Of a stretch of 64,000 bases of DNA, positions 52,303 through 60,989 are shown in pieces. The stretch spans positions 1-64,000 of the forward strand of contig JBAROV010000168.1 in the NCBI GenBank assembly GCA_049642465.1, written 5' to 3'. The notes below the pieces were generated by a model, which saw only the letters and a list, made by a program, of their open reading frames with translations, made no database searches and had not been told where the DNA came from. Both the position numbers and the translations under genes were made by a program. Within the stretch, counting starts at the first letter, position 1. Each line of letters starts with the position of its first letter. Source of the DNA: CAWDPQ01 sp049642465. Its GTDB lineage: Bacteria; Acidobacteriota; Vicinamibacteria; Vicinamibacterales; 2-12-FULL-66-21.

Positions 52303-54015
52303 ATGTCTCAAACAACAGCCTTCGTCCCCTCCGCGTCAGAAACCGATCGTCGTGCAAGCGAGCCCGGCCGCTCCGCGCCGCCAACCGTCGCCTTTGCCGG
52401 TGTACGACGCGTACCTGAGCCGATAAACGACGCGAACCGATCGTATGCACCAGGCACGCCGGAACGCGCCGAACTCAAGGCACGACTGAAGGGCATGGCG
52501 GCGGAAAAGATTGACATCCCGCTCGTGATCGGTGGCCGTGAGGTGCGAACGGGCAGGACGGAGAAATCCGTGATGCCGCACGATCACCGTCACGTGCTCG
52601 CCGAATATCACATGGCCGGACCGGAGCAGGTGCAGCAGGCGATTGCCGCCGCGGCGGAGGCACGGCGCGAATGGGGCGCGTGGCCATGGGAAGAACGCGC
52701 CGCGGTGCTCTTGCGCGCGGCCGAATTGCTCGCGACGAGTTGGCGGCCAACCATCAATGCCGCCACGATGCTCGGCCAATCGAAGACGGTTTTTCAGGCG
52801 GAAATCGATTCGGCGTCGGAGATGATCGATTTCTGGCGGTTCAACGCGTATTTCGCGCAGGAGCTTTACCACGAGCAGCCGAAGAGTTCGCCCGGCGTCT
52901 GGAACCAGATGGAGGACCGGCCGCTCGAGGGGTTCATCTACGCCGTGACGCCATTCAATTTCACGGCAATCGGCGGCAATCTGACGACCGCTCCAGCGTT
53001 GATGGGGAATACAGTGCTCTGGAAGCCGGCGTCGAGCGCAATGCTCAGCGCGTACTACACGTTCCGACTGCTCGAGGCCGCGGGCCTGCCGCCAGGCGTC
53101 ATCAACTTCGTCCCCGGTGATTCCGTTCAGATCACGAACGCCCTGCTCGATTCGCCTGAACTCGCTGGTGTGCATTTCACCGGCAGCACGTCGGTCTTCA
53201 ACAGCATGTGGAAGAAGGTCGGCGAGAACATTGGGCGTTACCGCTCCTACCCTCGTCTTGTCGGCGAAACAGGCGGCAAGGACTTCATCGTGGCGCACCC
53301 CTCGGCCGATCCGACGGAGGTCGCTGTCGCAATCGCGCGCGGCGGGTTCGAGTATCAGGGGCAGAAATGCTCTGCGGCCAGTCGCGTTTACATTCCGCAA
53401 TCACTGTGGAACGAAGTGAAGGACCGCACCATCGCCATGATGAAGGACATGAAGATGGGTGATGTGCAGGACTTCAGGAATTTCATGGGTGCCGTGATTG
53501 ACAAGAAGGCATTCGCAAAGATCAGCGAGTATCTGGATCACGCCAGGCAGCATGCGCGAGTCCTGCAGGGCGGCACCGTCAAAGGCGACCAGGGATACTT
53601 CATCGAGCCGACGCTGATTCAAACGGAAGACCCCGGCTACAAGACACTGTGTGAGGAGATTTTTGGTCCGGTTGTCACGGCATACGTCTATCCCGACGGG
53701 CAGTGGCAGGAGACGCTCTCGGTCATCGATCGCACGTCTCCCTACGCGCTGACGGGATCCGTGTTCAGCCGCGACCGGCGCGGTGTCATGGAGGCCGCCG
53801 CCGCGCTTCGCCATGCCGCGGGCAACTTCTACATCAACGACAAGCCGACTGGCGCAGTCGTCGGTCAGCAGCCATTCGGCGGCGCTCGCGGGTCGGGAAC
53901 CAACGACAAGGCCGGTTCCAAGCTGAATCTGGTCCGATGGGTGAGCGCCAGGACGGTAAAAGAAACCTTTTCGCCGCCACACGACTACCGCTATCCGTTC
54001 ATGGCGGAGGAGTAG
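52303..54015 (+). CDS. pruA: L-glutamate gamma-semialdehyde dehydrogenase (1-pyrroline-5-carboxylate dehydrogenase)
   Basis: 570 residues from ATG 52303. An aldehyde-dehydrogenase fold with the P5C-dehydrogenase N-terminus (PINDANRSYAPGTPERAELK). Catalytic Cys lies in GFEYQGQKCSAASRVYIPQ, catalytic Glu in RLVGETGGKDF, and other family text is YAVTPFNFTAIGGNLTTAP and QQPFGGARGSGTNDKAG. It oxidises glutamate semialdehyde to glutamate, the second step of proline catabolism. No proline dehydrogenase gene adjoins, so PutA activity must be encoded elsewhere. About 35 residues at the N-terminus are extra. Confidence 0.94.
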   Translation: MSQTTAFVPSASETDRRASEPGRSAPPTVAFAGVRRVPEPINDANRSYAPGTPERAELKARLKGMAAEKIDIPLVIGGREVRTGRTEKSVMPHDHRHVLAEYHMAGPEQVQQAIAAAAEARREWGAWPWEERAAVLLRAAELLATSWRPTINAATMLGQSKTVFQAEIDSASEMIDFWRFNAYFAQELYHEQPKSSPGVWNQMEDRPLEGFIYAVTPFNFTAIGGNLTTAPALMGNTVLWKPASSAMLSAYYTFRLLEAAGLPPGVINFVPGDSVQITNALLDSPELAGVHFTGSTSVFNSMWKKVGENIGRYRSYPRLVGETGGKDFIVAHPSADPTEVAVAIARGGFEYQGQKCSAASRVYIPQSLWNEVKDRTIAMMKDMKMGDVQDFRNFMGAVIDKKAFAKISEYLDHARQHARVLQGGTVKGDQGYFIEPTLIQTEDPGYKTLCEEIFGPVVTAYVYPDGQWQETLSVIDRTSPYALTGSVFSRDRRGVMEAAAALRHAAGNFYINDKPTGAVVGQQPFGGARGSGTNDKAGSKLNLVRWVSARTVKETFSPPHDYRYPFMAEE

Positions 54016-55147
54016 AGCTGTCCGATGAGCGAGTCCGACGCTTCGGGGACGTGGGACCAGTTGAATCGGTGTCCGGATTGCGGCAACCAGATGCAGCGCG
54101 ATCTCGCAGTTGGCGAGCGTCTCGGGCTTTTTTATATTTGCCCCGAGCACGGGCGATTCCGATTTTCGTGGGATGACAATCGGCTCGAACGTGACGAGGA
54201 AGTAAAGAAGGGCGAGTAACCGATTCCGATCGGGTCATCACCACCGTCCTGGCACTAAACCCTCCACGCCGGATTGCCGTGAACCGCATATCGCGCACGA
54301 CAACCTCTTTTCCGTCTGGAACCGGGTTGATTTCCCAGAAGGGGAAGCGAGCCCACACGAGAAGGCCCGCGACTCGCGCGTCCTGACGTGCGGCGGCGAC
54401 CGCCGGGTCGTCCGCATGCTTCAACACCGGCGTATCGCTGAACGTGATGCCGAGTGGCAACCAGGTGAACGTGCCGGAGTAGTACCGATCGCCGTCATCG
54501 ATGATGATGGCCTTTCGTAAGGGATTGACCGGGACGGGACCCACCATGAACGCGCGGGGTTCTCGACCGCGTTGTTCCCGCCAGCTGTCCACGACATGAT
54601 GTCGCGCCGCAAAGGCGGATCCCGCCATGCAGACGATGTAGATGGAGGCCAGGCATAGCCATACGCGGCTGTGGCGCACACGCCCGTGTCTTCCGGCCGC
54701 CACTGCCGTCCCGAACAATACCCAGAGCCAGGGATCGATGATGAACAGCGTATCGCCGTAGAACCATCGGTTGTCGAAGGGCATCAGCAGCCGAACGCCG
54801 TAGTTGTTCAAATAATCCAGAACAACATGCGAGAGGACACCGATGTAGGCAAGGATCAGCAGCGGCGCGAACTTTGCCCTTTCGCGATCGGTGCGGCGAC
54901 GCGAAAACGATCGCGCGGCCAGTACCATGACTCCGGCCAGCGCCACGGGCAACAGGGCCTGGGCGAGGACGCCGTGCGTCCATCCTCGACGGAATGCGAC
55001 GGCAGGAACGTCGGTCGCGTACACGAGCACATCGACGTCGGGAAGATTGGCCGCGATCATCGACGTGGCTGCGGCAAAGCGTGCGGGCTTCGCAAAACCT
55101 GCGTGCGCGCATGCCGCACCGACCAGCGTGTGACAGACGTTATCCAA
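53999..55147 (-). CDS. DUF457/YdjM-like membrane-bound metal-dependent hydrolase
   Basis: 382 residues. Conserved N-terminus MDNVCHTLVGAACAHAGFAK with a His, NLPDVDVLVYATD, RRGWTHGVLAQALL and LIAYIGVLSHVVLDYLNNYG-like segments (LSHVVLDYLNNYG), followed by several membrane helices, typical of the family. After about residue 310 the text becomes Arg/Ser/Pro-rich (MTRSESVTRPSLLPRHVRAD) and lies fully antisense to the zinc-ribbon gene at 54025. That tail is probably non-conserved read-through sequence. Role in the cell unknown. Confidence 0.8.
   Translation of the reverse strand: MDNVCHTLVGAACAHAGFAKPARFAAATSMIAANLPDVDVLVYATDVPAVAFRRGWTHGVLAQALLPVALAGVMVLAARSFSRRRTDRERAKFAPLLILAYIGVLSHVVLDYLNNYGVRLLMPFDNRWFYGDTLFIIDPWLWVLFGTAVAAGRHGRVRHSRVWLCLASIYIVCMAGSAFAARHHVVDSWREQRGREPRAFMVGPVPVNPLRKAIIIDDGDRYYSGTFTWLPLGITFSDTPVLKHADDPAVAAARQDARVAGLLVWARFPFWEINPVPDGKEVVVRDMRFTAIRRGGFSARTVVMTRSESVTRPSLLPRHVRADCHPTKIGIARARGKYKKARDARQLRDRAASGCRNPDTDSTGPTSPKRRTRSSDSSTPPP
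54025..54219 (+). CDS. Small zinc-ribbon protein
   Basis: 64 residues, nine bases after pruA. CPDCGNQM and YICPEHGRFRF give Cys-x2-Cys and Cys-x2-His, enough for one zinc site. The rest is acidic. It lies entirely within the antisense C-terminal extension of the DUF457 gene, so the two genes are convergent and overlapping. The tidy Cys/His arrangement supports it as a real product. Function unknown. Confidence 0.62.
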   Translation: MSESDASGTWDQLNRCPDCGNQMQRDLAVGERLGLFYICPEHGRFRFSWDDNRLERDEEVKKGE

Positions 55148-55164
55148 CGTGCTCCGCGGATCCT

Positions 55165-56523
55165 TTAGACAGCCGGGGCAGGCGTCTCAAACCGGAGTCG
55201 CAGCCGAAACTCGCGGTGCAGCAGAAGAAGGTTCAGGATCATCTGTAGCGTGACCGAGGCGACAGACAGGTACCAGATCCAGCGAAGCGAAAATCCTGGT
55301 TGGTAAGCCAGCCACAGGATCGGGAGTCCGATGAGTGCGAGCCGCAGCACAGACGTGACCAGGGGTGGAATGGTGTTGCCGAGCGCTTGAAACATGCTCG
55401 ATCCGACGAAGATGATTCCCGACGCAATGAAGTTCCACGAAACAATCCGCAAATACTCCTCACCGACCGCCACGACCTGCGGGTCGTTCGAGAAGAACCG
55501 GATCATCGCCGCCGGAGCAATGTGGCAGATAAGGGCGAAGAGCAGCATCACACTCCCGGCGAGCGTCGCGGCGGACACAAACGTCTCACGCACTCGCTCG
55601 GGATGCCGTGCGCCGAAGTTCTGTCCGGCCACCGGCGCCACCGCAAATCCCAGAGCGACCACCGGCAGGAACCCCGCCTGGACGATTCGCATGCCGATCC
55701 CGAATCCGGCTTGCGCGGCGGCGCCGAATGGACGGCTGACGACGTAGACAATGACCAAGTAAGCCGCCAGCAGCGCGAACTCTGCGCCGGCGGGCAATCC
55801 GACTTTCAACATCCTTCCCCACAGATGCAGTTGCGGCTTCCAGTCGCGCGTCACGAAGTGAAGAAAATCGCTCGGCTTCAAGAAATACGTCGACAGCCAG
55901 ATGATCCCGACCACCACGGCGACAAACGTCGACAGCGCCGCTCCCGCCACGCCAAGAGCCACGCCCGTGACCCAGCCGAAGATTAGAAACGGCGCGAGGA
56001 TGATGTTCAGGATCACCGTCGCGCTTTGCACCACCATGCCCGGCTTGAAGTTGCCCGTCCCCCGGAGCGCTGATCCCATGGCAACCATTCCGAACTGAAG
56101 GGCCATGGCCGGAATGAACCAGAGGAGGTAATCTCCAGCCAATGCCGTCGTCTCCGCATCGGCGCTGAGGGTTCGTGCGTATGGAACTCTGAGGATCATC
56201 GCCACGGCCAGGAATACGCCGCCCGAGACGAGGGAGAGCACCTGAGACTGGTTGAACACCAGCAAGGCTTGCTCGTGGTCCTTCCGCCCCACTGCGTGCG
56301 AAACGAGCGTTGTGGTGCCAACGCCCAGCATCTGGCTCACGGCGAGGACGACGAACGTGAGATTGCCTGCCACGCCAACGGCCGCAACGGCTTCCTTGCC
56401 CAGCCGTCCCACCCAGTAAAGGTCGACCAACACATACAGTGTCTGGAACACCATCGCGACGAGCATGAAGCTCGTGGTCTGAAGCAAGTGGCGTGTGATG
56501 GAACCGGTCGTCAGATCCTTCAT
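55165..56523 (-). CDS. MATE-family efflux transporter
   Basis: 452 residues with twelve membrane helices in two homologous halves: MVAMVFQTLYVLVDLYWVGR at the start, VGTTTLVSHAVGRKDHEQAL, LAVSQMLG, then GIGMRIVQAGFLPVVALGFA and AVAPVAGQNFGARHPERVRE. It would export drugs or metabolites using Na+ or H+. 17 bp from the DUF457 gene, which follows in the same direction. Confidence 0.93.
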   Translation of the reverse strand: MKDLTTGSITRHLLQTTSFMLVAMVFQTLYVLVDLYWVGRLGKEAVAAVGVAGNLTFVVLAVSQMLGVGTTTLVSHAVGRKDHEQALLVFNQSQVLSLVSGGVFLAVAMILRVPYARTLSADAETTALAGDYLLWFIPAMALQFGMVAMGSALRGTGNFKPGMVVQSATVILNIILAPFLIFGWVTGVALGVAGAALSTFVAVVVGIIWLSTYFLKPSDFLHFVTRDWKPQLHLWGRMLKVGLPAGAEFALLAAYLVIVYVVSRPFGAAAQAGFGIGMRIVQAGFLPVVALGFAVAPVAGQNFGARHPERVRETFVSAATLAGSVMLLFALICHIAPAAMIRFFSNDPQVVAVGEEYLRIVSWNFIASGIIFVGSSMFQALGNTIPPLVTSVLRLALIGLPILWLAYQPGFSLRWIWYLSVASVTLQMILNLLLLHREFRLRLRFETPAPAV

Positions 56524-56594
56524 GGCGGGGTGCCGCTAATGATAGAGGAGGACCGTTGGGGAGGAAAGCTATGGCGGGGGCCGAACCGCTAGCG

Positions 56595-56981
56595 TTAGTA
56601 AACAGTGCCGCTCTGCTGATTCAGGCACTCCTTCACGGTCGATACGAGCTTTTCCGGATCGATCGGTTTCCGCAGGACGCAGGGCACCTGCAGGTGATCG
56701 AGATTCATGCTGCTGCCGGTGATGATGACGACGGGAATCTGCCGCGTGTGGGCGTGTGCAGCGACTTCCTGATACACGATCAACCCGCTTACGGTAGGCA
56801 GCGACAGATCGAGCACGAGCACATCCGGAGGCTGGTTGTGGATGCGATAGAGTGCGGCGGCGCCGTCTGAAGCCTCCTCCACCGCAAAGCCTGAGATCAT
56901 CAACGCCGTTCGAAGCATCCGTCTCAGATCGTCATCGTCCTCAACGATCAGAACAGTCTTGCGCGCCGCTGATCCAAGCAT
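56595..56981 (-). CDS. Stand-alone response-regulator receiver protein
   Basis: 128 residues. Acidic pair in LIVEDDDDLRRML, phospho-acceptor D58 in DVLVLDLSLPTVSG, Thr88 in VVIITGSS and Lys105 in LRKPIDPE are all in place. No output domain follows, so it passes phosphate or binds a partner. No histidine kinase gene is adjacent. Confidence 0.92.
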   Translation of the reverse strand: MLGSAARKTVLIVEDDDDLRRMLRTALMISGFAVEEASDGAAALYRIHNQPPDVLVLDLSLPTVSGLIVYQEVAAHAHTRQIPVVIITGSSMNLDHLQVPCVLRKPIDPEKLVSTVKECLNQQSGTVY

Positions 56982-57016
56982 GGAGGAATCCTACCCGATT
57001 AGGTACTCCGTAAAGC

Positions 57017-58357
57017 TCAGCTGTAGCTGAATTCGACGAGTGAAGGAGCGGGTGACGCAAGGAAAGCGACCGGCCTTCGAGTACCGGAAAAATTCCCCAC
57101 ATACGAATTCAGCCAGTCGTCGGCAAACGCCGACGATCGATCGCGAGTCACTAATGCCCAGACGCTCCCGCCAAATCCAGCGCCAAAGCTCCGCGCGGCA
57201 AACGCACCTGCCTCGAGCGCCAGTTGGGTGAGTGCTACTGTTTGCGTCACCTGGTTACCGAGCAGAGTCTCCGCCTCGCGCTGCGAAGCGGAGGCGAGTT
57301 CTCCGAGACCCGTGACGTCTTCGTTTCGAAATGCCAACAGCGCGTGTCTCACACGCGTGTCTTCGTGAACGAAGTGCTGAAGTCGGGAGGAAAGTGCATC
57401 TGGTGGCCAGTCGGAGATCTGCGATCCGTCGATGTGCCTCTGCAACCGCGCCGACGCATCTGGCGCCGAAGAGAGCGCCGCGGCCAGCGAGTGCGCCGGA
57501 GTTTCAAACGCATTCCACAAGTCGAGAAGCGCCGACGCACCGTGAACCAGCCGGTTGTACAGGCCGAGGGCTGCCCCCGTTTTCTCGGCTGCGACGCCGC
57601 TTGAGGCGACCACAACCCGCCAGTCGTCCGGCACTCTCACCGTGCCGATCTCACGCATCGGCACGAAAGCAAAACTCGTCAGCGATCCGGCGGTGGCGCA
57701 GAGCATGGCTGCGTGGTCTTCGCTGCCTCCATGGGTTCCCACGCCATCGTGCCCGCTGAGTGCTCCGAAGCTCCGGCCATTCTCGATACACGCGTAATAG
57801 CCGGCTTCCTGTAAAGGTCCGGGCACATCGCGACGCCACTCATCCCGGTCGCGTATCCCGGACAGCCGCGTCAGCGTGGAGGCTACGCCAACGATGAGCG
57901 CGCTTGAACTGCTCATACCTGCGGCCCGCGGTAGGTCGCTCGCGAAGACGATGTCTGCGCCAAGCGGTGCACCCTGGAAGTTGCGGCTGAGACGATCGAG
58001 GACGACTTCGACATAATGCCGCCACCCGGTGACGCCTCGCATTGGTTCGCCGGTGTCGATAGTCAGCGACTCGCGAGTGGAGGCATCCAGGACCCGCAGC
58101 TTGCGATCGGTTCGGAGCTTTGCGGCGAAAGCAAATCCGCGAGGCAGGGCCGAGACGAGCGTCTGTCCGCCCGCGTAGTCAGTGTGCGTACCGAAGACCT
58201 CCAGACGTCCGGGAACCCATGACACGAGATCTGGCGAGTCAGGTGATATTTCGCGAAACGCACCAAGCACCCGATCGAACAGGATTGCCTTGGCCTGCAC
58301 CTCGAGCGTGTCGAGTCCGGCGGCGGCGAGCTGTTCCGCGAACCAGGGGCCGTTCAC
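57017..58357 (-). CDS. Galactokinase-like GHMP sugar kinase
   Basis: 446 residues. The galactokinase-type N-terminal signature is VPGRLEVFGTHTDYAGGQTL, in which the usual G-E-H-x-D-Y reads G-T-H-T-D-Y: the substrate-contacting Glu is Thr here. The GHMP ATP motif is DLPRAAGMSSSSALIVG and the third motif is FGAGFGGSVWAL. The start overlaps the end of a sugar nucleotidyltransferase gene by four bases. Together they could phosphorylate a sugar at C1 and then activate it as NDP-sugar. The substitution suggests a sugar other than galactose. Confidence 0.85.
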   Translation of the reverse strand: MNGPWFAEQLAAAGLDTLEVQAKAILFDRVLGAFREISPDSPDLVSWVPGRLEVFGTHTDYAGGQTLVSALPRGFAFAAKLRTDRKLRVLDASTRESLTIDTGEPMRGVTGWRHYVEVVLDRLSRNFQGAPLGADIVFASDLPRAAGMSSSSALIVGVASTLTRLSGIRDRDEWRRDVPGPLQEAGYYACIENGRSFGALSGHDGVGTHGGSEDHAAMLCATAGSLTSFAFVPMREIGTVRVPDDWRVVVASSGVAAEKTGAALGLYNRLVHGASALLDLWNAFETPAHSLAAALSSAPDASARLQRHIDGSQISDWPPDALSSRLQHFVHEDTRVRHALLAFRNEDVTGLGELASASQREAETLLGNQVTQTVALTQLALEAGAFAARSFGAGFGGSVWALVTRDRSSAFADDWLNSYVGNFSGTRRPVAFLASPAPSLVEFSYS

Positions 58358-59169
58358 GGGTGCGGCGCGATGTGCGAGAGGCGCCGCGAAATTTCCGCGG
58401 TGTCGGCGCGACGTGACAGATCCAGGACGGGGCCGCTCGAGCGAATGGCTCGAAAGCGCACACCGCGCTCAACCGCGAGCATCACGGCCTGAGGCAGTTC
58501 CAATTCCCCGCGAGAGGAGATGGGGACGTCGCGGCAGGCTTGAAAGATCCGGTGGTCGAAACGCCAGCAGTTCATGCTCAAGAACGCCGCGTCGCCGGCA
58601 CGGGCGACGACATCGGGCGGCGGCTTTTCGATGATGTGCGCGAGATATCCGGCCGCATCCACTTCAATGATCGCGAAGGAGTTCACCTGCTCGTCGCGAA
58701 TGTTGCTGGATCGGACCAGCTCACCTCGATGGAACGCAGGAAGCGCGGGCTCGTGAATCTCCACGAGCGCCCGCAGCACTTCGGGGGGATAGAGGTTGTC
58801 GGCATTTACCGTGAGGAAGGGGAAACGGCCGCACCACGCCTCCGCGGCGAGCAGCGCGTCCGCCGTTCCGCGCGCTTCACGCTGCACAACGAATGTCAGG
58901 CTGGTGCGGGAAGGTCGAGCGTCCTCGTCGTAGTGCCTGCGGATTGGTTCGTGATCCGGCGCGACGACCAGCGCGACCTCGCGTATACCGGCATCCGCCA
59001 GGGCACTGAGCACGTAATCGAGAAACGGGCGTGACCCGATCGGCATCATCGCTTTCAGCCCCGCATCGGCGGCCCTGCGCTGCGATTCCGTCAATTCGGC
59101 GGCTGGATCATCGACCCGCATGCGGCTGCCGAGCCCTCGTGCGAGCACAACGGCTCGTTCTGTCGCCAT
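58354..59169 (-). CDS. Sugar-1-phosphate nucleotidyltransferase-like protein
   Basis: 271 residues. The Rossmann-like N-terminus (RAVVLARGLGSRMRVDD) carries a modified G-x-G-x-R loop (LGSRM), with AMMPIGSRPFLDYVLSAL, VVQREARGTADALLAAEAW and LTVNADNLYPPEVL, the last holding the metal-binding Asp. It lacks a hexapeptide acyltransferase domain. Co-translated with the GHMP kinase (ATGA overlap). The sugar is unknown. Confidence 0.85.
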   Translation of the reverse strand: MATERAVVLARGLGSRMRVDDPAAELTESQRRAADAGLKAMMPIGSRPFLDYVLSALADAGIREVALVVAPDHEPIRRHYDEDARPSRTSLTFVVQREARGTADALLAAEAWCGRFPFLTVNADNLYPPEVLRALVEIHEPALPAFHRGELVRSSNIRDEQVNSFAIIEVDAAGYLAHIIEKPPPDVVARAGDAAFLSMNCWRFDHRIFQACRDVPISSRGELELPQAVMLAVERGVRFRAIRSSGPVLDLSRRADTAEISRRLSHIAPHP

Positions 59170-59204
59170 GGGGTATCTTATAGCCTTCGAAAGCGAGGAG
59201 CACC

Positions 59205-60155
59205 GTGTATACGAGACGTGAACTCGGAAAGCTCGCGCTGGCGGCTCTCCCGGGCCTCAGCGCGTCACCCCGATCTCTCTTCACCTCCGCCGGCACAGGT
59301 CTAGAGAAGCCCAATTCGAAAGTCTCAGGCGTCCAGATCGGATTGAACGCACCGTACAGCTTCGGCAACAACGCGATGAGCGGCGACGAAACGCTCGAGC
59401 GCTGCGTCACGCTCGGCGTGAGCGCGGTGGAGCTGCGCTCGCAGCCAGTCGAAGCGTTCATGGGCGTGCCGGCTGATCTCGTCAAGGCGACGACGGGACG
59501 CGGCGCGAGTCAGGGCGCGGATCGGCAGGCGGCACTAGCCGAGCTGCGCAAGTGGCGCGTGGCCGCCCCGATGCAGAAAGTAAAGGAGTTCCGCAAGAAG
59601 TACGAAGACGCTGGCGTCAGCATCGAGATCGTCAAGTTCGATGGCATCTACGCTCGTGCAGACGATGAACTCGATTACTGCTTCGAGCTGGCGAAGTCGC
59701 TCGGCGCGAGAGCGATCTCATGTGAGATTTCCGCGAAGGACACCGAGAGGCTCGGGACGTTTGCCGACAAACACCGGCTGATGGTTGGCTACCACGGCCA
59801 CACTGAAACCGGTCCGGCCCATTGGGAGGCCGCATTCAAGCAGGCGAAGTACAACGGCGCGAACGTTGATATCGGCCACTTCATTGCCGGGAACAACACG
59901 TCCCCGATACCGTTCCTCAAGCAGTACCACGAGCGCGTGACGCACATTCACGTCAAGGACAAGAAACTGAACGATGGCCCGAACACGCCGTTCGGGCAAG
60001 GTGACACGCCCATCAAAGAGGTGCTGCAAGTGATTAGAGACAACAAGTGGCCGATTCAGGCCACGATCGAATTCGAATACCCGGTGCCGGCCGGCTCGGA
60101 CCGGATGACCGAAATCGGGAAGTGCGTGCAGTTCTGCCGGGATGCGCTGCGATGA
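59205..60155 (+). CDS. Exported TIM-barrel sugar isomerase/epimerase-like protein
   Basis: 316 residues from GTG 59205 with GAGGAG upstream. The N-terminus TRRELGKLALAALPGLSA looks like a Tat signal (twin Arg). The barrel follows: VSGVQIGLNAPYSFG, GVSAVELRSQPVEAF, LAKSLGARAISCEISA, VGYHGHTETGP, VDIGHFIAGN, and THIHVKDKK, giving the His/Glu/Asp metal ligands of the xylose-isomerase-like group. Its stop overlaps the creatininase-like start (ATGA). Substrate unknown, perhaps a sugar or sugar acid processed together with that enzyme. Confidence 0.88.
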   Translation: MYTRRELGKLALAALPGLSASPRSLFTSAGTGLEKPNSKVSGVQIGLNAPYSFGNNAMSGDETLERCVTLGVSAVELRSQPVEAFMGVPADLVKATTGRGASQGADRQAALAELRKWRVAAPMQKVKEFRKKYEDAGVSIEIVKFDGIYARADDELDYCFELAKSLGARAISCEISAKDTERLGTFADKHRLMVGYHGHTETGPAHWEAAFKQAKYNGANVDIGHFIAGNNTSPIPFLKQYHERVTHIHVKDKKLNDGPNTPFGQGDTPIKEVLQVIRDNKWPIQATIEFEYPVPAGSDRMTEIGKCVQFCRDALR

Positions 60156-60946
60156 AGCCCGCGACCGTTTTCCTCGGTGAGCTGACGAATCCCGAGGTCG
60201 AAGCGTTTCTCAAGAAACACCACACCGTGATCATTCCGACCGGGGCCACCGAGCAGCACGGGCCGCACGCTCCGTTGCTGACCGACGTCCTCATCCCGCA
60301 GGAGGTCGCACGGCGCGCCGCTCCTCGCATCGGCGCCCTTGTCGCACCGCCGATCAACTACGCCCTGTCGTACCCGCACGTCGGGTTCACCGGCCTGGTG
60401 CACATCCGGATCCCCACGTTCATGGCGCTGATCGAAGACTTGTGCGTGTCCTATGCGACGTCGGGGTTCAAGCGGATCATTTTCCTCAACGGTCACTACG
60501 ACAACACCTATGCCATCGCCTACGCCTGTGCGAACGCCGCCGACAAGATTGGCAAAGACGTCAAGGCGTTCCCGATCAACTACTGGGATGGCTTTACCGC
60601 CGCGGACTCGGACGAGTTTTTCGGCCTGAAGAACGGCCTCCACGCCAACGCGGCCGAGACGTCGGCCGTGCTCGCGATCAATCCGAACCTGGTTGACATG
60701 GATCGGGCGAACGTGGAATTTCCGCCGTTCCCCAATTACACGGTCGCCAATACCGGTCCGGTGCACACCGCCTTCTTCTTCACCGCCCCGGGTTCGGTGT
60801 ACTGGGCCACCAAGTCTGGCACCTGGGGAGATGCGCGGAAGGCCAACGCCGAAATGGGGGAGCGCTACCTCGAGGCCGGGGTGCGTTCGACCCTGCTCGT
60901 GCTCGAGAATATCGAAAAGACGTTCGCGGCGATGCCACCACGCTGA
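60152..60946 (+). CDS. Creatininase-family amidohydrolase
   Basis: 264 residues from ATG 60152. Metal-binding motifs: IIPTGATEQHGPHAPLLTDV near the N-terminus, FLNGHYDNTYAIAYACANA, and HANAAETSAVLAINP. These are the family's E..HGPH.PL.TD and NGH.gN signatures. Coupled to the TIM-barrel gene. The reaction is hydrolysis of a cyclic amide or formamide; the specific substrate is not identifiable. A GGGAAAA array follows the stop. Confidence 0.9.
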   Translation: MKPATVFLGELTNPEVEAFLKKHHTVIIPTGATEQHGPHAPLLTDVLIPQEVARRAAPRIGALVAPPINYALSYPHVGFTGLVHIRIPTFMALIEDLCVSYATSGFKRIIFLNGHYDNTYAIAYACANAADKIGKDVKAFPINYWDGFTAADSDEFFGLKNGLHANAAETSAVLAINPNLVDMDRANVEFPPFPNYTVANTGPVHTAFFFTAPGSVYWATKSGTWGDARKANAEMGERYLEAGVRSTLLVLENIEKTFAAMPPR

Positions 60947-60948
60947 AA

Positions 60949-60989
60949 AAAGGGAAAAGGGAAAAGGGAAAAGGGAGAATTTCCCCTTT
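60949..60989. repeat. AAAAGGG heptamer array between convergent genes
   Basis: Four copies of GGGAAAA (7-nt step) run into GAGAATT and then the inverted arm TTCCCCTTTTT. The arms can pair. The array fills the whole gap between the stops of the creatininase and methyltransferase genes and should work as a two-way terminator. Confidence 0.85.
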
